Assembly: GCF_007655135.1 (NCBI RefSeq)
Contig: NC_045127.1
Coordinates: forward strand, 54,663,051 to 54,727,050
Origin: Punica granatum
Lineage: Eukaryota > Streptophyta > Magnoliopsida > Myrtales > Lythraceae
Direction of reading: 5' to 3'
Length of the DNA: 64,000 bases
Part shown: positions 1 through 11,431 of the stretch, piece after piece
How the letters are laid out: each line of letters begins with the position of its first letter
How positions within the stretch are numbered: the stretch's first letter is position 1
Made by a program: the position numbers and the translations under genes
The notes under the pieces: model-generated
The model's input: the letters and a program-made list of their open reading frames with translations, nothing else
Told to the model about the DNA's origin: nothing
Database searches by the model: none

Positions 1-305
1 AGAAGAGACCCATATCTCATATCCCTGACCACCTCCTTCCCTCCAGCCAGAGCTATGCTATCCATGCCCATTGATTCTCTGAATTGGGACTCTCGGGGAC
101 CCTTTAATTTGCTTCCCCACATTCTTGGAATTTGGGAGAACATGACCCTTTACTTACTAAATCCATATTCTTTTATTCCCGTTTTGGTCAGCAAGCAAAA
201 GATTATGCCTCGAGATATTTGCACACTCGTGTCCGGTTGCAAGATTCTCGTAACCATTTATGACCCGTTTTCTCGTGTCTAGTAGTATAATGCATTCGAT
301 ATACA

Positions 306-464
306 ATTTGGGTTAAAGCCCTATGAAGATTTTTTGATGAATAATAGGTATATATATCGATGATCGGTCTATTTAAGAAACAAGATTTGGATTAAAGCCC
401 TATGAAATATGAAGATTCGGATGAAAAATAGGTAAGATATCGATGATGGGTCTATTTAAGAAAC
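306..464. repeat. imperfect tandem duplication, two ~80-bp units
   Basis: Unit 1 (306-380) and unit 2 (384-464) share, in order, the blocks ATTTGGRTTAAAGCCCTATGAA, AAATAGGTA, ATCGATGATSGGTCTATTT and AAGAAAC. The second copy carries small indels. This is a simple local duplication with no coding content. Confidence 0.7.
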
Positions 465-2841
465 TGATGTGATGTATTGTCGTGTGTGTGATATTGGACA
501 TATGACTACTTTTGATTAGTTATTTCCCTCTAAAATTGAAATTAAACCTACTTTTATTATTCTTTGCTTTTTTTATTCCTTTATTTTTTTTTGGGAAAAT
601 GTTTCAAGAGGTAGGTAGCTAAGGAATATTACATTGATTTCTGGGGTTATCTTCACGTGATGAAAGTACTTTGCTAGCAAAAGTTAATACATTTGATAGT
701 GGATACAAAAATAAAATTCTCCAATTAAGGCTTATAGCTCATTGTCATCTCTTCAAACGCATCACTATATCAGTTAGTCGATTCTCTTCCTCAGTAACCT
801 ATAACACTATGATTCTCGATTAAGATCGCTTTCAGAGATATATACAGGCATACATATTTCGAACTTCAAATTATGTCACAATTGCATGTTAATCTATCAC
901 CAAAAAAAAAAAGTTAAAGGATTTTACATTGATTGCTCCCTGAGAAGGGAAAACATTGTCTAATGTTAAACTTAATGAATCAAATCGCATTTCATAAGAT
1001 ATATGTATGAAATTGCTTATAAAAAAAGGTATGAAATTGCATTCTTCTATTTTCCCAAATAAACATTCTTCAAAAGCAGTCAACTTGTTATTTCTTTATC
1101 CTCCTTTTGAATTAAATACGTCCCCAACTTGTGGTTTATTTCATTCGAGAGGACAAAATCATTATCTAAGAAAACCCATACCTCTTCAAATTTTTTTTAT
1201 ATTTCTTGCTTGATCTGTCCACCTCATTTTTACAAGACCAATCAAAGCACCAACCACTAGCTTGTGAGGAGCAAAAATTTCTTACTCCGCCTTTCATTTG
1301 AAAAATAACAATAAAAAGGAAAAAAAATTAATTATCAGAATTGCCAAATATTGAAAATATAATTTAATTTAGATCCAAGAATCAGTCATTATTAATTAAG
1401 AAAAGGGATTAAATAAAAAATTGATTAAGAGGAGTAGCTGGTACGCAACGCATCGGCTGAATATATATGTTTGGAGATCCCGCGACTGATCCTGTCCGAT
1501 TCGGACCACTGCACGATGCCGGATTTCCTGGCAGAGGGATGACAAATCACAAGGCTACAGGCCCCACATTTTTATTCCCTCCCTCTCTGATCATCATAAT
1601 TAGGTGCATTGAACGGCCCTGATCATGACGTAAGTTGGTCTTCTCCATTGTCTTAGGGCTAGCTAGGTTGCACCGTACCATAGTATCTAGTACCTACACT
1701 CCTAAATTTACGAGAAATATTTTGGTTATGTTATCTACCCCACAACACACTATTAATATCGCAACAAATGTATGAATTGAGTGTAAGTTACATGCATATC
1801 AATTCTTAGAAAGGATAAGCTAGCGTTAACGATCATTTGAAGAGATCACAAAATCCTCATTTCATTCGATATATCTTTGGCAGTTACCATACATTTTTCG
1901 TATCAATTCGAGCACTGGCCGCTTACACGTACCAATCATTTTTGTCGAATTAATTAAGGTGATCTTAGATCTCACAATTGATCAAGTTGATCGATGGTTG
2001 GTCAAGAGCAGCAAGTTATCATCATGGATAAGTAGCGATCGGAGAAGCTTCCTAAAAAATCCGAAAGTGGCTGTTCACTGTAACTAAATCCTCCCTCGTG
2101 CGTCAATTGTACTGGTCACGAAGTATTTTTAGTAGGTTTTTAACATTTGTATTTGCAACAACAGTTCGCCCATGTGAAATTTTGTTCATCGACTGTAATA
2201 TACATCGTCATTTAGAGGTTGCGAGTTTCGATATGATTTGCGAGTGTGTTTTTCGACATGAAAAATTATGCTTTTAGTCATGTAATTGTAGTCGCTTTTC
2301 TGTTTCGTCCTATTTCTATTTTTATCTTTTACCTTTTACAATTTTTTTGTTTTCATCATTTCGTCACTTTAACCGTTAACATTGCAATGTGGAATATGAT
2401 TACATTTCACGTATTTAAACATGAACCCATACCCTCATCTAAAAAAAAGAGAAAAATTTGAATGATCCTACCTCATAATGATGCGGTGAGGAAGAACCAA
2501 TAAAATTGCTTCAATTAAAAAAACTTACCATAATTAATCGAATTATTAGCACTTACTATTTAATTTATTACAATTTAATTAGTATTTTCTTACACCACGT
2601 AACAATGTAGGATCACCGAATAATCCCTCAAAGAAAAGGAAATTCCAACAAGTGGGTATTAATAAAAGAAAGAAATACGCCTGCAGAAAAAATAAAAGAA
2701 AGAAATATGAAAAATAAAATTCTTCTTTCTTCATCCTCCTTCTTGTCGATGAACATAACAAAGAAAGTGCTGAGAATAACTTCCCAACTAAAGTTTATGA
2801 CATCAAGTTATAAAGAAGACAACCACAATAGCAACATCTAG

Positions 2842-3132
2842 GGTGTGTTTGTTTTCTGAAAAATATTCAACTCAACTCAATTTATCTTCAATTCAACATC
2901 ACAATCATTACTATTTTTATTTTTTTAATTTTTTTAACCATTCAATTCAATTTTTAATATTAAATTCTCTCACCTATTCATTACTTTTTCACAATTCAAC
3001 CACACAATCATTATTTTCTCTCAATTATTTATTACTTTTTCACACTTTTTCTCATAATTCAACCATACAATCATTACAAACCAATTAAAATCAAAACTCA
3101 ACTCAACTCAACTCTCAATCCAAACGCACTCC
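2842..3132. repeat. MITE-like repeat, family B
   Basis: The element is bounded by GGGTGTGTTTG on the left and CAAACGCACTCC on the right, which are inverted relative to each other. Blocks of CAACTCAACTCAA lie just inside both ends. The interior is pyrimidine/AT-rich with repeated AATTCAACCA-type words. A reverse-orientation relative lies at 13600-13808 and a diverged one at 27165-27490. Short length, terminal inverted symmetry and no ORF suggest a non-autonomous DNA transposon. Family assignment is inference. Confidence 0.5.
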
Positions 3133-3300
3133 TAGTGTTCCTTGCTAATTCTCCGATGCTCGAGGGTATCGAGGTCTAGCTCCCTCCTCTAGAATCGCTG
3201 CCAAGACCCTATAACTCCCACTTTCTCAAATTAATTAAATAAAAAACTTTAATTAATGTCAAGTTGAATGTCTACTGTTCTAATTCTCTATGTTACTAAT

Positions 3301-3527
3301 GTTGCGTTTGATTTTAAAGTAGGATTTTAAAATTAGATTTTGATTTTGAAAAAATGTGGTATAAATTGGGTCCATTCTTTTACTTTGTTATTTTATTTTG
3401 TTGTGGAAAAAAGTAGTATAAATAAAACCCACTCTATAACTTTGTATGTGTTATTTTGTTTTGTTGTCGATAGAATTAGGTTAAAATTGTGACTTTAAAA
3501 TCATATTCCCAAACCAAAACAAGCCAT
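3301..3527. repeat. MITE-like repeat, family A
   Basis: It begins with GCGTTTGATTTTAAAG and ends with ATTCCCAAACCAAAACAAGCC, so the ends carry inverted TTTGG/CCAAA motifs. Inside, a ~75-bp module (GTATAAA...ACTTTGT...TTTTGTTGTGG) is present twice in tandem. The same architecture recurs at 12834-13060, and related copies lie at 21750-21919 and 33826-34055. It has no coding capacity. Confidence 0.5.
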
Positions 3528-4346
3528 AAAAAAATCTCAAATTTATATGCTAGCTAGCTAGCTAATTGTTGCGAGAAAACCCTCATCTTGCGGTTTCCAT
3601 ATCTTTTCTTTTTTGGGCTTCGATTGTTTTTTTCATCCTCTCATTTCCCGAAGAATTGTTCATTGACAATTCAAAATCTTTGCATCAACCTGCCTCTCTC
3701 CTAGTTCCAGAAGGCCTAGTCCCTCCTTCCGATTCGTTTGGGTTTGGTTTTGAGTCCCGAATATAATTGATCAATCTTGAATGATTTCGGAGTTTTCTCT
3801 TCTCTTTTTGTGTGTTTCTGATTGATCTCGCAACCAATTAATCAAAAGTGCGACGATTGAAATTCCTCTTCCCCCTTCCTTTTATGCAGATTAGATTTCT
3901 CATAGGTGTGCTAATTGTTCTAATAATTTCTACGAATATCTTCTTTTTTATTTTATAAATATTACTATATATATAATTCCTATATATTCATCTATTAATT
4001 TTCTTTCCTCGCCTTTGAGATGATGTGGCGTCTTTCTATCGAATTGGGCATCTAATCATATTTCACATTGGCGAAATTAATAATTAAGGTGACAGAAGAA
4101 CGAAAACAGAAAAATTGTAAAAGATAAAGGATAAAAATAGAAATAAAACTAAAAATAAGATGAAAAAAAAGAGTCAATAAACCTACCGAGCTAAAAGTTT
4201 TTTTTTTTTCGTTTTCGATATTATTGGAAGCAACCTTTTCAGTGAAAAGGAAGTATTTTGAACAACATGGAATTGGAATCTTTTATTTTACTAATTAATT
4301 AATCTTATTCTGTTCTCAAAGTGGGAGCAAGAGAGATCTCTCCCTC

Positions 4347-4354
4347 TATATATT
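4347..4354 (+). promoter_or_regulatory. TATA box of the ARGOS-like gene
   Basis: TATATATT lies about 150 bp before the first ATG (4500) in a pyrimidine-rich setting. A start site near 4380 would give a ~120-nt leader. I see no ATG between this box and 4500, which supports 4500 as the initiator. Confidence 0.5.
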
Positions 4355-4499
4355 CTCAACGAATTCCCACACAACTCTCTTGTTTCTCTCTTCTCGCTCC
4401 AAAGCTCATCGGTCCAATCCTCCCGACAGAAGTCCGACGCGGCGACAAAAAGGTAGAGGGTTTCTCTGGTCACGTTGCTGCCGGGGACGGCGAGCTGTT

Positions 4500-4745
4500 A
4501 TGGTCGGAGAGGGAATATTTGTGAACGGCAAGCTGAGCAAGGCAACAACGTTAAACACAAGCATGAGCTCGGGGACGGTTCTGGTGCTGGCGGTCGTAGC
4601 GGCATTTATGGTGGTGATGCCGCTGATACTGCCGCCTCTGCCACCGCCGCCGCTGCTTCTGCTCTTCTTCCCGGTCGGCATCATGGTCGCCCTCATGTTC
4701 TTGGCCTTCTCTCCCGCCGAGGGCGTCCTGAACACCGTCGTTTAG
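4500..4745 (+). CDS. ARGOS/ORGAN SIZE RELATED (OSR-domain) small protein
   Basis: This intronless gene encodes an 81-aa protein. Seen: a hydrophobic segment (about residues 23-42, LVLAVVAAFMVVMPLIL) runs into a proline turn LPPLPPPP (about 43-50), followed by a second hydrophobic helix (LLLLFFPVGIMVALMFLAF). Two helices joined by a proline-rich loop is the signature of the plant OSR domain found in ARGOS, ARGOS-LIKE and OSR1/OSR2. Known of the family: these are ER and other endomembrane proteins that promote organ growth through cell proliferation or expansion and dampen ethylene response. The frame stays open upstream of 4500 but lacks an ATG, and 4500 is the first ATG after the TATA box. 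The length fits OSR1/OSR2 better than the longer ARGOS and ARL. The exact orthologue is not resolved. Confidence 0.88.
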   Translation: MVGEGIFVNGKLSKATTLNTSMSSGTVLVLAVVAAFMVVMPLILPPLPPPPLLLLFFPVGIMVALMFLAFSPAEGVLNTVV

Positions 4746-6129
4746 GAAGATCAGAGAGATGAAGACGTTGAGAGTAGAGTCCTGCCTTGTGATGCAACTT
4801 CTTCATTCTTGGTCTCTGCTTTGTCATTGCTGCGTGCTAGACTCTATAATGGGCTGTGTAGTAGTAATAGTATCACACGAGACAATTGTAGCCCCATTTT
4901 TGGGATTTCGCGAGGTCGAAAAACTTTTTGGTAAACATGCGTAAATACGGATCAGAGTTCTAATAGTATAAATACCATGCGTCAGTTGAGCCGAGATAAT
5001 ACCGGTAGTCTCTTTTCTTTTTTCGAAAGTAATGGGGATTCTATCATTATTTTAAACTAATACAAGGTAAAATTCTCGAGAGAATAGATGACAAGAACAG
5101 TAATATCAAGATGGGTCCTCCAGTATCATGACAAGGGAAAATACGCGCGAAAAGAATCGCATCGTATGAGAACGATACGATTGCATTAATGTAATATGAA
5201 TGAATTCTCCGTTACCCCCATTAAGTCATCACGGGTTTGATTCAAATTGGAAACGACCATATTCCTCTCCTCGCCATATGGTCATGAGTCCGAAATTTTG
5301 ATGGCTTGCTTGAACCGAGTGATGTAGATTAGTCGTTAGATCATAATAAGCACAGCACGAAATGATAGTCAATGGGCCAATACCATATTGATGGGGCGAG
5401 GGTAGTGGTCACAGTAAATATAAGGTATGGGCTTAAGTGGCAGTGGGCTTTAGATGAAGCAAGCCTAAGCCCAACTGATCATACTGAACGTCGATGTGAT
5501 TTTCCCTACCTTGGCTAGTAGAAGAAAAAAACTCGGTAGGAAACTCTGAAGAATCCATAGAATCCCACATTGTGATGATGCGGCAATATGATCGATAGTC
5601 ATACGCGGTCACGTCACAATTGGCGGTCGCCAAGTCCTGACACTGAGGTGACCGATGCTGTGGTGCCGGATAGTGCTTGGAAATTTCGAATCCATCCCTC
5701 TCTTGCTCATACAAAATTTTTCCGATACCTGTCGTTCGTGGCTTGCCCTGCAGTGTTTCATATTCATAGCCTTTGGAGACATGTTGGTCTCAATACATAC
5801 ATGTTCCGTAAGCCATATGTCCCAATTACAATTACAAACAGATCAACATGGCATGTACCGGAGCACAGCGCAGAACTCATGCCAGTTCAATCATCAATTC
5901 GGCCCGATCTGCTTGAATCATCTACACAGAAAATAAACAAAAATATCAATAGTCGTAGTAGTTCTGGAACTACAAGGATGATCGTACTGTCACATAGTAT
6001 AGGTATGAGCTCGTCGATAACTACACTTGGTGATTAAATTAGCTCGCTTGCTTATTACATGGATTCTCCATCTCTAAATCCATGGATACTATGGAGTGAT
6101 AAAATTTGAGGTCATATAAAGACCCTTTT
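4746..6129. other. intergenic region, no gene recognised
   Basis: This is the spacer between the ARGOS-like gene and the 3' end of the trihelix gene. Overlapping open frames on both strands near 5430-6040 (93-149 aa) have no recognisable motif and oppose one another, so I treat them as chance. The part next to 6130 is presumably 3' UTR of the minus-strand gene. Confidence 0.5.
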
Positions 6130-7535
6130 TCAATTTCTTCCAATTCTCAAGGAAGAATCAATCCCTTTCCCACTGCCACCACCAGCGAGAAGCCTAGCAA
6201 TCTCCAACTGAGTGTTAGCAATGATCTCAGTCCTCTTGAGGTCCATCTCCCCTCTCTTGGTTTCGGCCTCGATCCTCATCCTCTCCACCTCCTTCATTGT
6301 CTCCATCCTCGACTGCTCCGACCTCACGATGGCCTCTGCTAGCCACCTGATGCTATCTGCAATCTCCCACTCCTCAGAACTTCCCTTCTTCCTCCCCCCG
6401 GCCGCCACCATCTTTTTCTTCTTCCTCTTCATCATCTTCAGCTTCTTGGACTTCAGCCCCTGATTCTCATGGCTGTAGAGAGCCGGTGTGCTGCTGTCCG
6501 TCTCAATCGGGTTCTTGTCGGACACTTGATCCGACACTTTCGTTCCAGCCCCATCTTCCTGTCCATATAACAATTTGATAGAATTAAGTTGAGAGTAGTT
6601 TTCCCGGAAAATCAAGATCTCCTAATATCGGCTTAAAAGTGCCTCGGAAACTTCTTGAGCGCTCAACCTCAAACGATCATGTACAAGTCTGACTAGGCAA
6701 TTAATCCTGAAATTTCCAGAGCTAGGAATAAACAAATACGTACACTAAGACTAAACTTCCTAGGAAATAGACGGGGCAAAATTCTCTTATTCCGCCCCCT
6801 TCTGATCGCAAAAAAATAAGCCGGCTTTATTAAGTCACCTTACTAAGGGCTGGTGCAGTGGAGTATTAGACGTTAAAGAAAGTAACAATAGTACAAGTAT
6901 GTACTGACCTTAGCAGCCACTCTATCGACTCCGTTTGATCCAAGTGAATTTTGTGCCACTCCTGGAGGAGGGACGGGAGCAGGAGCGGCAGCTGGAGCTG
7001 GAGGCGGCGGGGGCGGGGCCGGGGGCGGGGGTGGCGGTGGCTCCAAGAGTGCGAAGGTTGGGTTAATGATCGGAAGCTGAGACGCCGGCGGTTGTTGGGG
7101 TGGAGGGAGTGTGGCAGCGTTTCCTCGTAATAGCATGTCGAGACGCTGATACAGAGGCCAAGAGGAGGGGTCGGGGGCGGCTGATTCCGACCGATACCGC
7201 TTCTTCATGGACTCGATCTTGTTCTTGCACTGGGTTTGGGTCTTGTGGGACTTGGTGCAATTGGCCCGCGACGACACGAACCGCGCCACGTCTTCCCAGT
7301 CATGACCCTTAAGCTTGGCCCGGTTCCTGAGGACCCACTTGGCCTCGTACGCCTCGAGAAGCGTCGAGACTGCCCCTTCGCTCCACTCATCCCTCTTCAG
7401 CCGGTCACCGCCTCCGCTGCTGCCTCCCGCTCCTGAAATTAGCGCTGGAGATCTCCTTGGGGACTCTTCCTTGGGGAGGAGAGATGGGTTATGCTGATGA
7501 TGAGCAGCTGGGGTAGTACTAGTGTCTTTTTCCAT
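6130..7535 (-). CDS. trihelix (SIP1/ASIL-type) transcription factor, 2 exons
   Basis: Exons on the minus strand are 7535-6909 (209 codons) and 6558-6130. The donor is AAG|GTCAGT and the acceptor GGACAG|GAAG, phase 0, giving 351 aa. The Myb/SANT-like trihelix domain lies at about residues 47-120, with W at DEWSEGA, the motif LKGHDWEDVA and the basic end QCKNKIESMKKRY. This spacing is typical of plant SIP1-clade trihelix DNA-binding proteins, which act in the nucleus. A long proline/alanine-rich linker follows, with runs of P encoded by GGC/GGG on the plus strand. The second exon encodes a lysine-rich patch (RKKKK) and a C-terminal charged coiled coil (about residues 265-335, EVERMRIEAE...), which in this clade supports dimerisation. 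Target genes cannot be told from sequence. Confidence 0.88.
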
Positions 7536-7814
7536 CTCTCCCCATGCTAAGGTTGTTCTGTTGTTGTTTCTTTACTGACTTTCCTCGGTGGATAGCTGCT
7601 AACATCTAAACAACACTAAGCCAAAAAAAAAAAAAAAACCGAATCAAAAGGCAACGAGAAAAAGTTAGAGTGGAGGAAGAGAGAGGGAGTGGAGGGAGAG
7701 AATGAGACAACCACTAGCATTAGAAAAGGCAGCATGGAAAAAAGACAGAGGCTATTGGGATTTAGTGGCCAACCAAGGGGCAGGATAGAGAACCACTAGC
7801 ATTACTCGATATAC

Positions 7815-7835
7815 ATATATATATATATATATATA
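7815..7835. repeat. (AT)n microsatellite
   Basis: About ten uninterrupted AT dinucleotides, flanked by ATATAC. Simple sequence in the upstream region of the minus-strand trihelix gene. Confidence 0.9.
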
Positions 7836-8332
7836 AAAGATGATTTACCTTAAAAGAAAAAAAAAATGAATAACAAAAAGAGTGAAAGAAAATATCTTCT
7901 CATTGCGAGGGGGAAAAATGGAAAGGTCAATAATCATAGGCATTCTCCACTTAATGTGCATCGATAGTGCCGTTTACGGATTGCAAGTCAGTCGAGACTC
8001 AAGAGCATCCCCCCTACGTCAATGTACACAAGGATATGCTTTCTTAAGATGGTTTTATAAATAAAGCAGATAAAAGAGTCAAATAAGAGCATGTCCACCG
8101 TGTTATCCACGGTAACCTTTTATTTTCTTCTAAAAATTTCCGATATTCCTTGTTTATAATCAACGTGATTACTATGGTGGATGCTCCACCATCAAAAATA
8201 GGAATCCTCGGAGACTGTTGGAATTGTAGAAGATTACCTGCAATGAATGAAAGGGGCAATTGTTAGCATAGTAACATAGTCTAGTCTTTGGCTGTTAGCG
8301 TTGATATGAAGCCAATCAACGAAGAAATCCAA

Positions 8333-8376
8333 CTCCACCTCCACCTCCACCTCCATCTCCATCTCCACCACCACCT
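8333..8376. repeat. (CTCCAC)n hexanucleotide repeat
   Basis: Four near-perfect CTCCAC units grade into CTCCAT and CACCAC variants. On the minus strand this is a GTGGAG repeat. No role is visible. Confidence 0.85.
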
Positions 8377-8892
8377 GTGACGGTGGAGGGTGGGGCAGTC
8401 ACGTGGGTCTGCCTCCCACTCCCATTTCCATTTCCAATTCCAATCCCAAATTCAAAGTTCCAATTCCATCACCAAAAGAAATTCTACAAATCTAACCCTT
8501 GACCGTCCCTCAGGCCCCTTGCCTAAAGCTTTCCATCTCTTAGCTTTTTTGCCTTTGTATACCTTTTTGTGCAAGCCTTGGTGCGTCCATCACCATTCAT
8601 TCACCTAATTGCCTCACTTTAGAATCAAATGACTTTCTCAACTAGCAATAACCTTAAATGAATGGTAATACCTCAAAATGCTAAGCCACATTTAATATAA
8701 ACCTTCAACTAATTCTGACCTTCCTACGAATCCTTCAAAACAAGATGTTTCAATTCGTCAAGCTAGCTCTTTTTACGCTTTGCCCCGACAGATTATATTA
8801 TCCTCTCCACACTGAATCATCAAAGGCCAGCTCATCATCAATTTAGAAAGGTTCAAATCAAATGACTAAATAGGTGGGTGTGCACTAAAATT

Positions 8893-8916
8893 AAAAAAAA
8901 AAAAACAAAATCAAAA
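8893..8916 (-). terminator. Pol III T-run terminator of tRNA-Asn
   Basis: Going away from the tRNA on the minus strand, a TTTT at about 8916-8913 is followed by a 13-T run at 8905-8893. T runs of four or more in the non-template strand end Pol III transcription. Confidence 0.6.
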
Positions 8917-8926
8917 TGATATAAAG

Positions 8927-9000
8927 CGCTAGAAGGAGGGCTTGAACCTCCGACCTTGTGGTTAACAGCCACACGCTCTAGCCAACTGAGCTATTCCAGC
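8927..9000 (-). tRNA. tRNA-Asn, anticodon GTT
   Basis: Read on the minus strand, the 74-nt gene has acceptor stem GCTGGAA (9000-8994) pairing with TTCTAGC, discriminator G at 8927, D-arm TAGCTCAGTTGG, anticodon loop CTGTTAA (anticodon GTT, Asn), and a T-arm of GGAGG/CCTCC around TTCAAGC. The A and B boxes are intact and the sequence is near-identical to the standard plant nuclear tRNA-Asn. No intron and no encoded CCA, as expected for a nuclear gene. Downstream on the minus strand, TTTT (about 8916-8913) and a long T run (8905-8893) can serve as Pol III terminators. Confidence 0.97.
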
Positions 9001-11431
9001 TGTTGAGACTGAGACCTGCATAGATGTATTTATATCAGTGAGACCCACAAACTAAACCTTCAAAAACAACCATACAATGATGATTGAAGGGTTCCATAAA
9101 CTACCGATTGCTGTAAATTTTAAACAAAGGAGGAAAAATAAAAAAGTAATATCGATCTTGCAAAAAGATGATTTCGCACGCCAGGCCCTCATCATCTGCC
9201 TAATAATCGAGCACCGAACAGAACAACTGGAAATTAGGAAAGGAAAGAAGAAAAGCAGAAAAAGGCCAAGGGAGGTGAAAAAGGTCTGAGATAGAGAGCC
9301 CCAGATGATGAAGATGAAAGGAGAGGCTCAAAGTTTGTTGAAAAAGAAACGAGGAAAAACCAAATAAAAGGCAGTCAAGCTTTAATTGGACGACAATGGC
9401 GTATAAAAGATTAAAGACGGACATAGTACTTTTGTTGTCTTAGTATTGTGTGGAAGCCAAATGCTGACAAAACTTAGACCAGGTAAAGTGATCATGGTTT
9501 CCACTCCTCGTGGGGTCTGATTGTAAGTATGATTGATTGAATCAAATAAGATATTTTGTGATAAATGTAAATTACCTATAAAATTGGACTTCTCTGCAAT
9601 AAAAGAAAGAAAAAAAAAGGAAAATTAGTAATCTTTGTGAAAGATTAAAGATAGACCTTTAATAAGTGATTGGGACAGCAAACAGCACCAAATGCCTTAA
9701 ATGACAATCCCACAAGTGGAGATTCAATTATCCTAAAGAAATTCTCCTCCCTCTTTTTCATCATTGAGTTGAGCCAAATCATGTATCGACTCATCATGTG
9801 TAGCTGTGATACAAACGTGTTGTAAACGGCCAGTTCTTGTTGTCCGACGCAGTTGTGTTGTCGTGGTCAAGATAAAATTGGTGTCCGCAACATACGCACA
9901 ACTTTGGTAACTGCATAAGGAATGACCCAGATAGGTATCAATATCAGGACTTGCCAACTCGAGTAAAATAAGATATAAAGACATTCAAGGAAGAAAGTGT
10001 GGAAGAGCCAAGAACGATGAAACTGATTCAATCATATGATGACTTATTAAAAGCACGTGGGGCAGGCAATTCTAGAGATAGGTCATAGCAAGAACAGCCA
10101 TCACGCTTAATATGAGTTGAAACAGAGCCTTCAATGGTACAATCCGTAACCCGTCCATTTCAATTTATGTAGTAGCTCAACATGATATTCATCTTCTCAT
10201 CACTTACAAAACAGAGGTACACACAAAGAGAGAGGGAGGGAGAGAGCACCTCGTGACAGTGAGCTCCAGTTCTCAAATGGAGAAGTGCCTCCTCCACTCA
10301 GGTCATAAGAGGTTCGGAGAAGGGACCTCAATAGCATTTCGCCAAGTTGATTTGCACAATTGAAGTCATCGGGTGAACGGGGACAACTAAAGTAACATTG
10401 GAAGTGAAGGGATGCGTCCCTCGAATGCAAAAACCAAGAAGTTCGATTTTATGGACACCATTTTTCAGTTGAAGAAGACTTCAAGATGCAAAACAGAATT
10501 CAGGCTTCAGCTTCCACATAAAGGTTATTAGTAGTATTTCCGCACAGAAGAAAGACATGCTGATCATTTTCATTAGAATTGCTGCACATTTCCCACATTA
10601 TACGGAAGGATAACATGGTTCACTTTCAATCGTTATCTTTGAAGTGTACAGGCAAATCATCAGACTGATTAACGACGAGTAGTAACACTAAAACAGCTAA
10701 ATGAAGCAGCGTAATCAGAACTCTTTATCACGAGATTTAAACAATAGGTAGACACTGCATTCGACGAATGGAAGCATCTTAGACCTACTGTAACTCAAAT
10801 GAGAAATCCCCCTCCATGAAATTTCACATCGACCACTAAGTAAAATATGCGTATTACCTTCTTTCTGGTTTGGGGGGAAGGGGGGCCGGGGCCAGGTTGT
10901 TGGGGTTTGGACATAAGAATCTATCACTATGTCCGGAAGAGCATCAAGTAGTGCTCTAGAAAGTCTGGAATATATTCCTACCACACTCTCGCGCACATCA
11001 TTAGCCGCTATCGACAACCATTCTGCATGAGCTTCAACAATTCCGTGCCACTAACCTATTTTTTCATGTAGCCACTACAATCTCCTCCAACGAAGTTATC
11101 CCTTTTCGACTTCTTATCTTGCTGGAACAGACATCTTTAATCTACGCTAAAATTACCAACCAAAGGGTCTACCAAAAACTAATAGCATTCATAAGCAAAC
11201 ACTGAAAAAAATGAGACGAAGGTAAGGTGAGTAACATTCTGATTTCAAGGGTTAGCATATATACAACATAAGTGAAAAAAATGCACTAATTGAATAATCT
11301 AACAATCTCAGACCAAGAAAACTATATAAAGAGAGGAAGAACAAAACAATTCTATAGGATGGATTCCCTTTTCACAAATACAATAGAATTACAACTAAGG
11401 CAAACATGTATTGGCAATAAAGCATTCCAAT
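9001..11431. other. intergenic region, no gene recognised
   Basis: No family motif found. Minus-strand open frames at 9733-9984, 10200-10430 and 10715-11017 (76-100 aa) show no domain and do not join by obvious splice sites. A G-rich patch on the plus strand (10872-10912) contains several G runs. The part adjoining 11431 is presumably 3' UTR of the ARM-repeat gene. Confidence 0.45.

Larger units (their letters stand above)
1..4346. other. AT-rich intergenic region, no gene seen
   Basis: I find no reading frame here with protein-family character. The open frames are short and AT-driven. The stretch holds a duplicated ~80-bp unit (306-464) and two short interspersed repeats (2842-3132 and 3301-3527), listed separately. 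A patch of higher GC lies near 1440-1560 but encodes nothing I recognise. Confidence 0.6.
7536..8926. other. promoter side of the trihelix gene and spacer, with simple repeats
   Basis: The stretch holds a poly(A) run (7622-7638), a GA-rich probable 5' leader (7670-7710), an (AT)n microsatellite (about 7815-7835) and a hexamer repeat (8333-8376). No open frame looks real. Confidence 0.5.

Noticed and set aside
4380..4499. N-terminal extension of the ARGOS-like frame
   Set aside because: The extension has no ATG (opens at TTG), and 4500 is the first ATG after the TATA box.
5433..6037. Overlapping open frames on both strands (93-149 aa)
   Set aside because: They contradict each other, lack motifs and sit in the 3' flank of the trihelix gene.
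10200..11017. Minus-strand open frames of 76 and 100 aa that might be exons
   Set aside because: No domain or family motif, no convincing splice sites to join them, and composition like the surrounding spacer.
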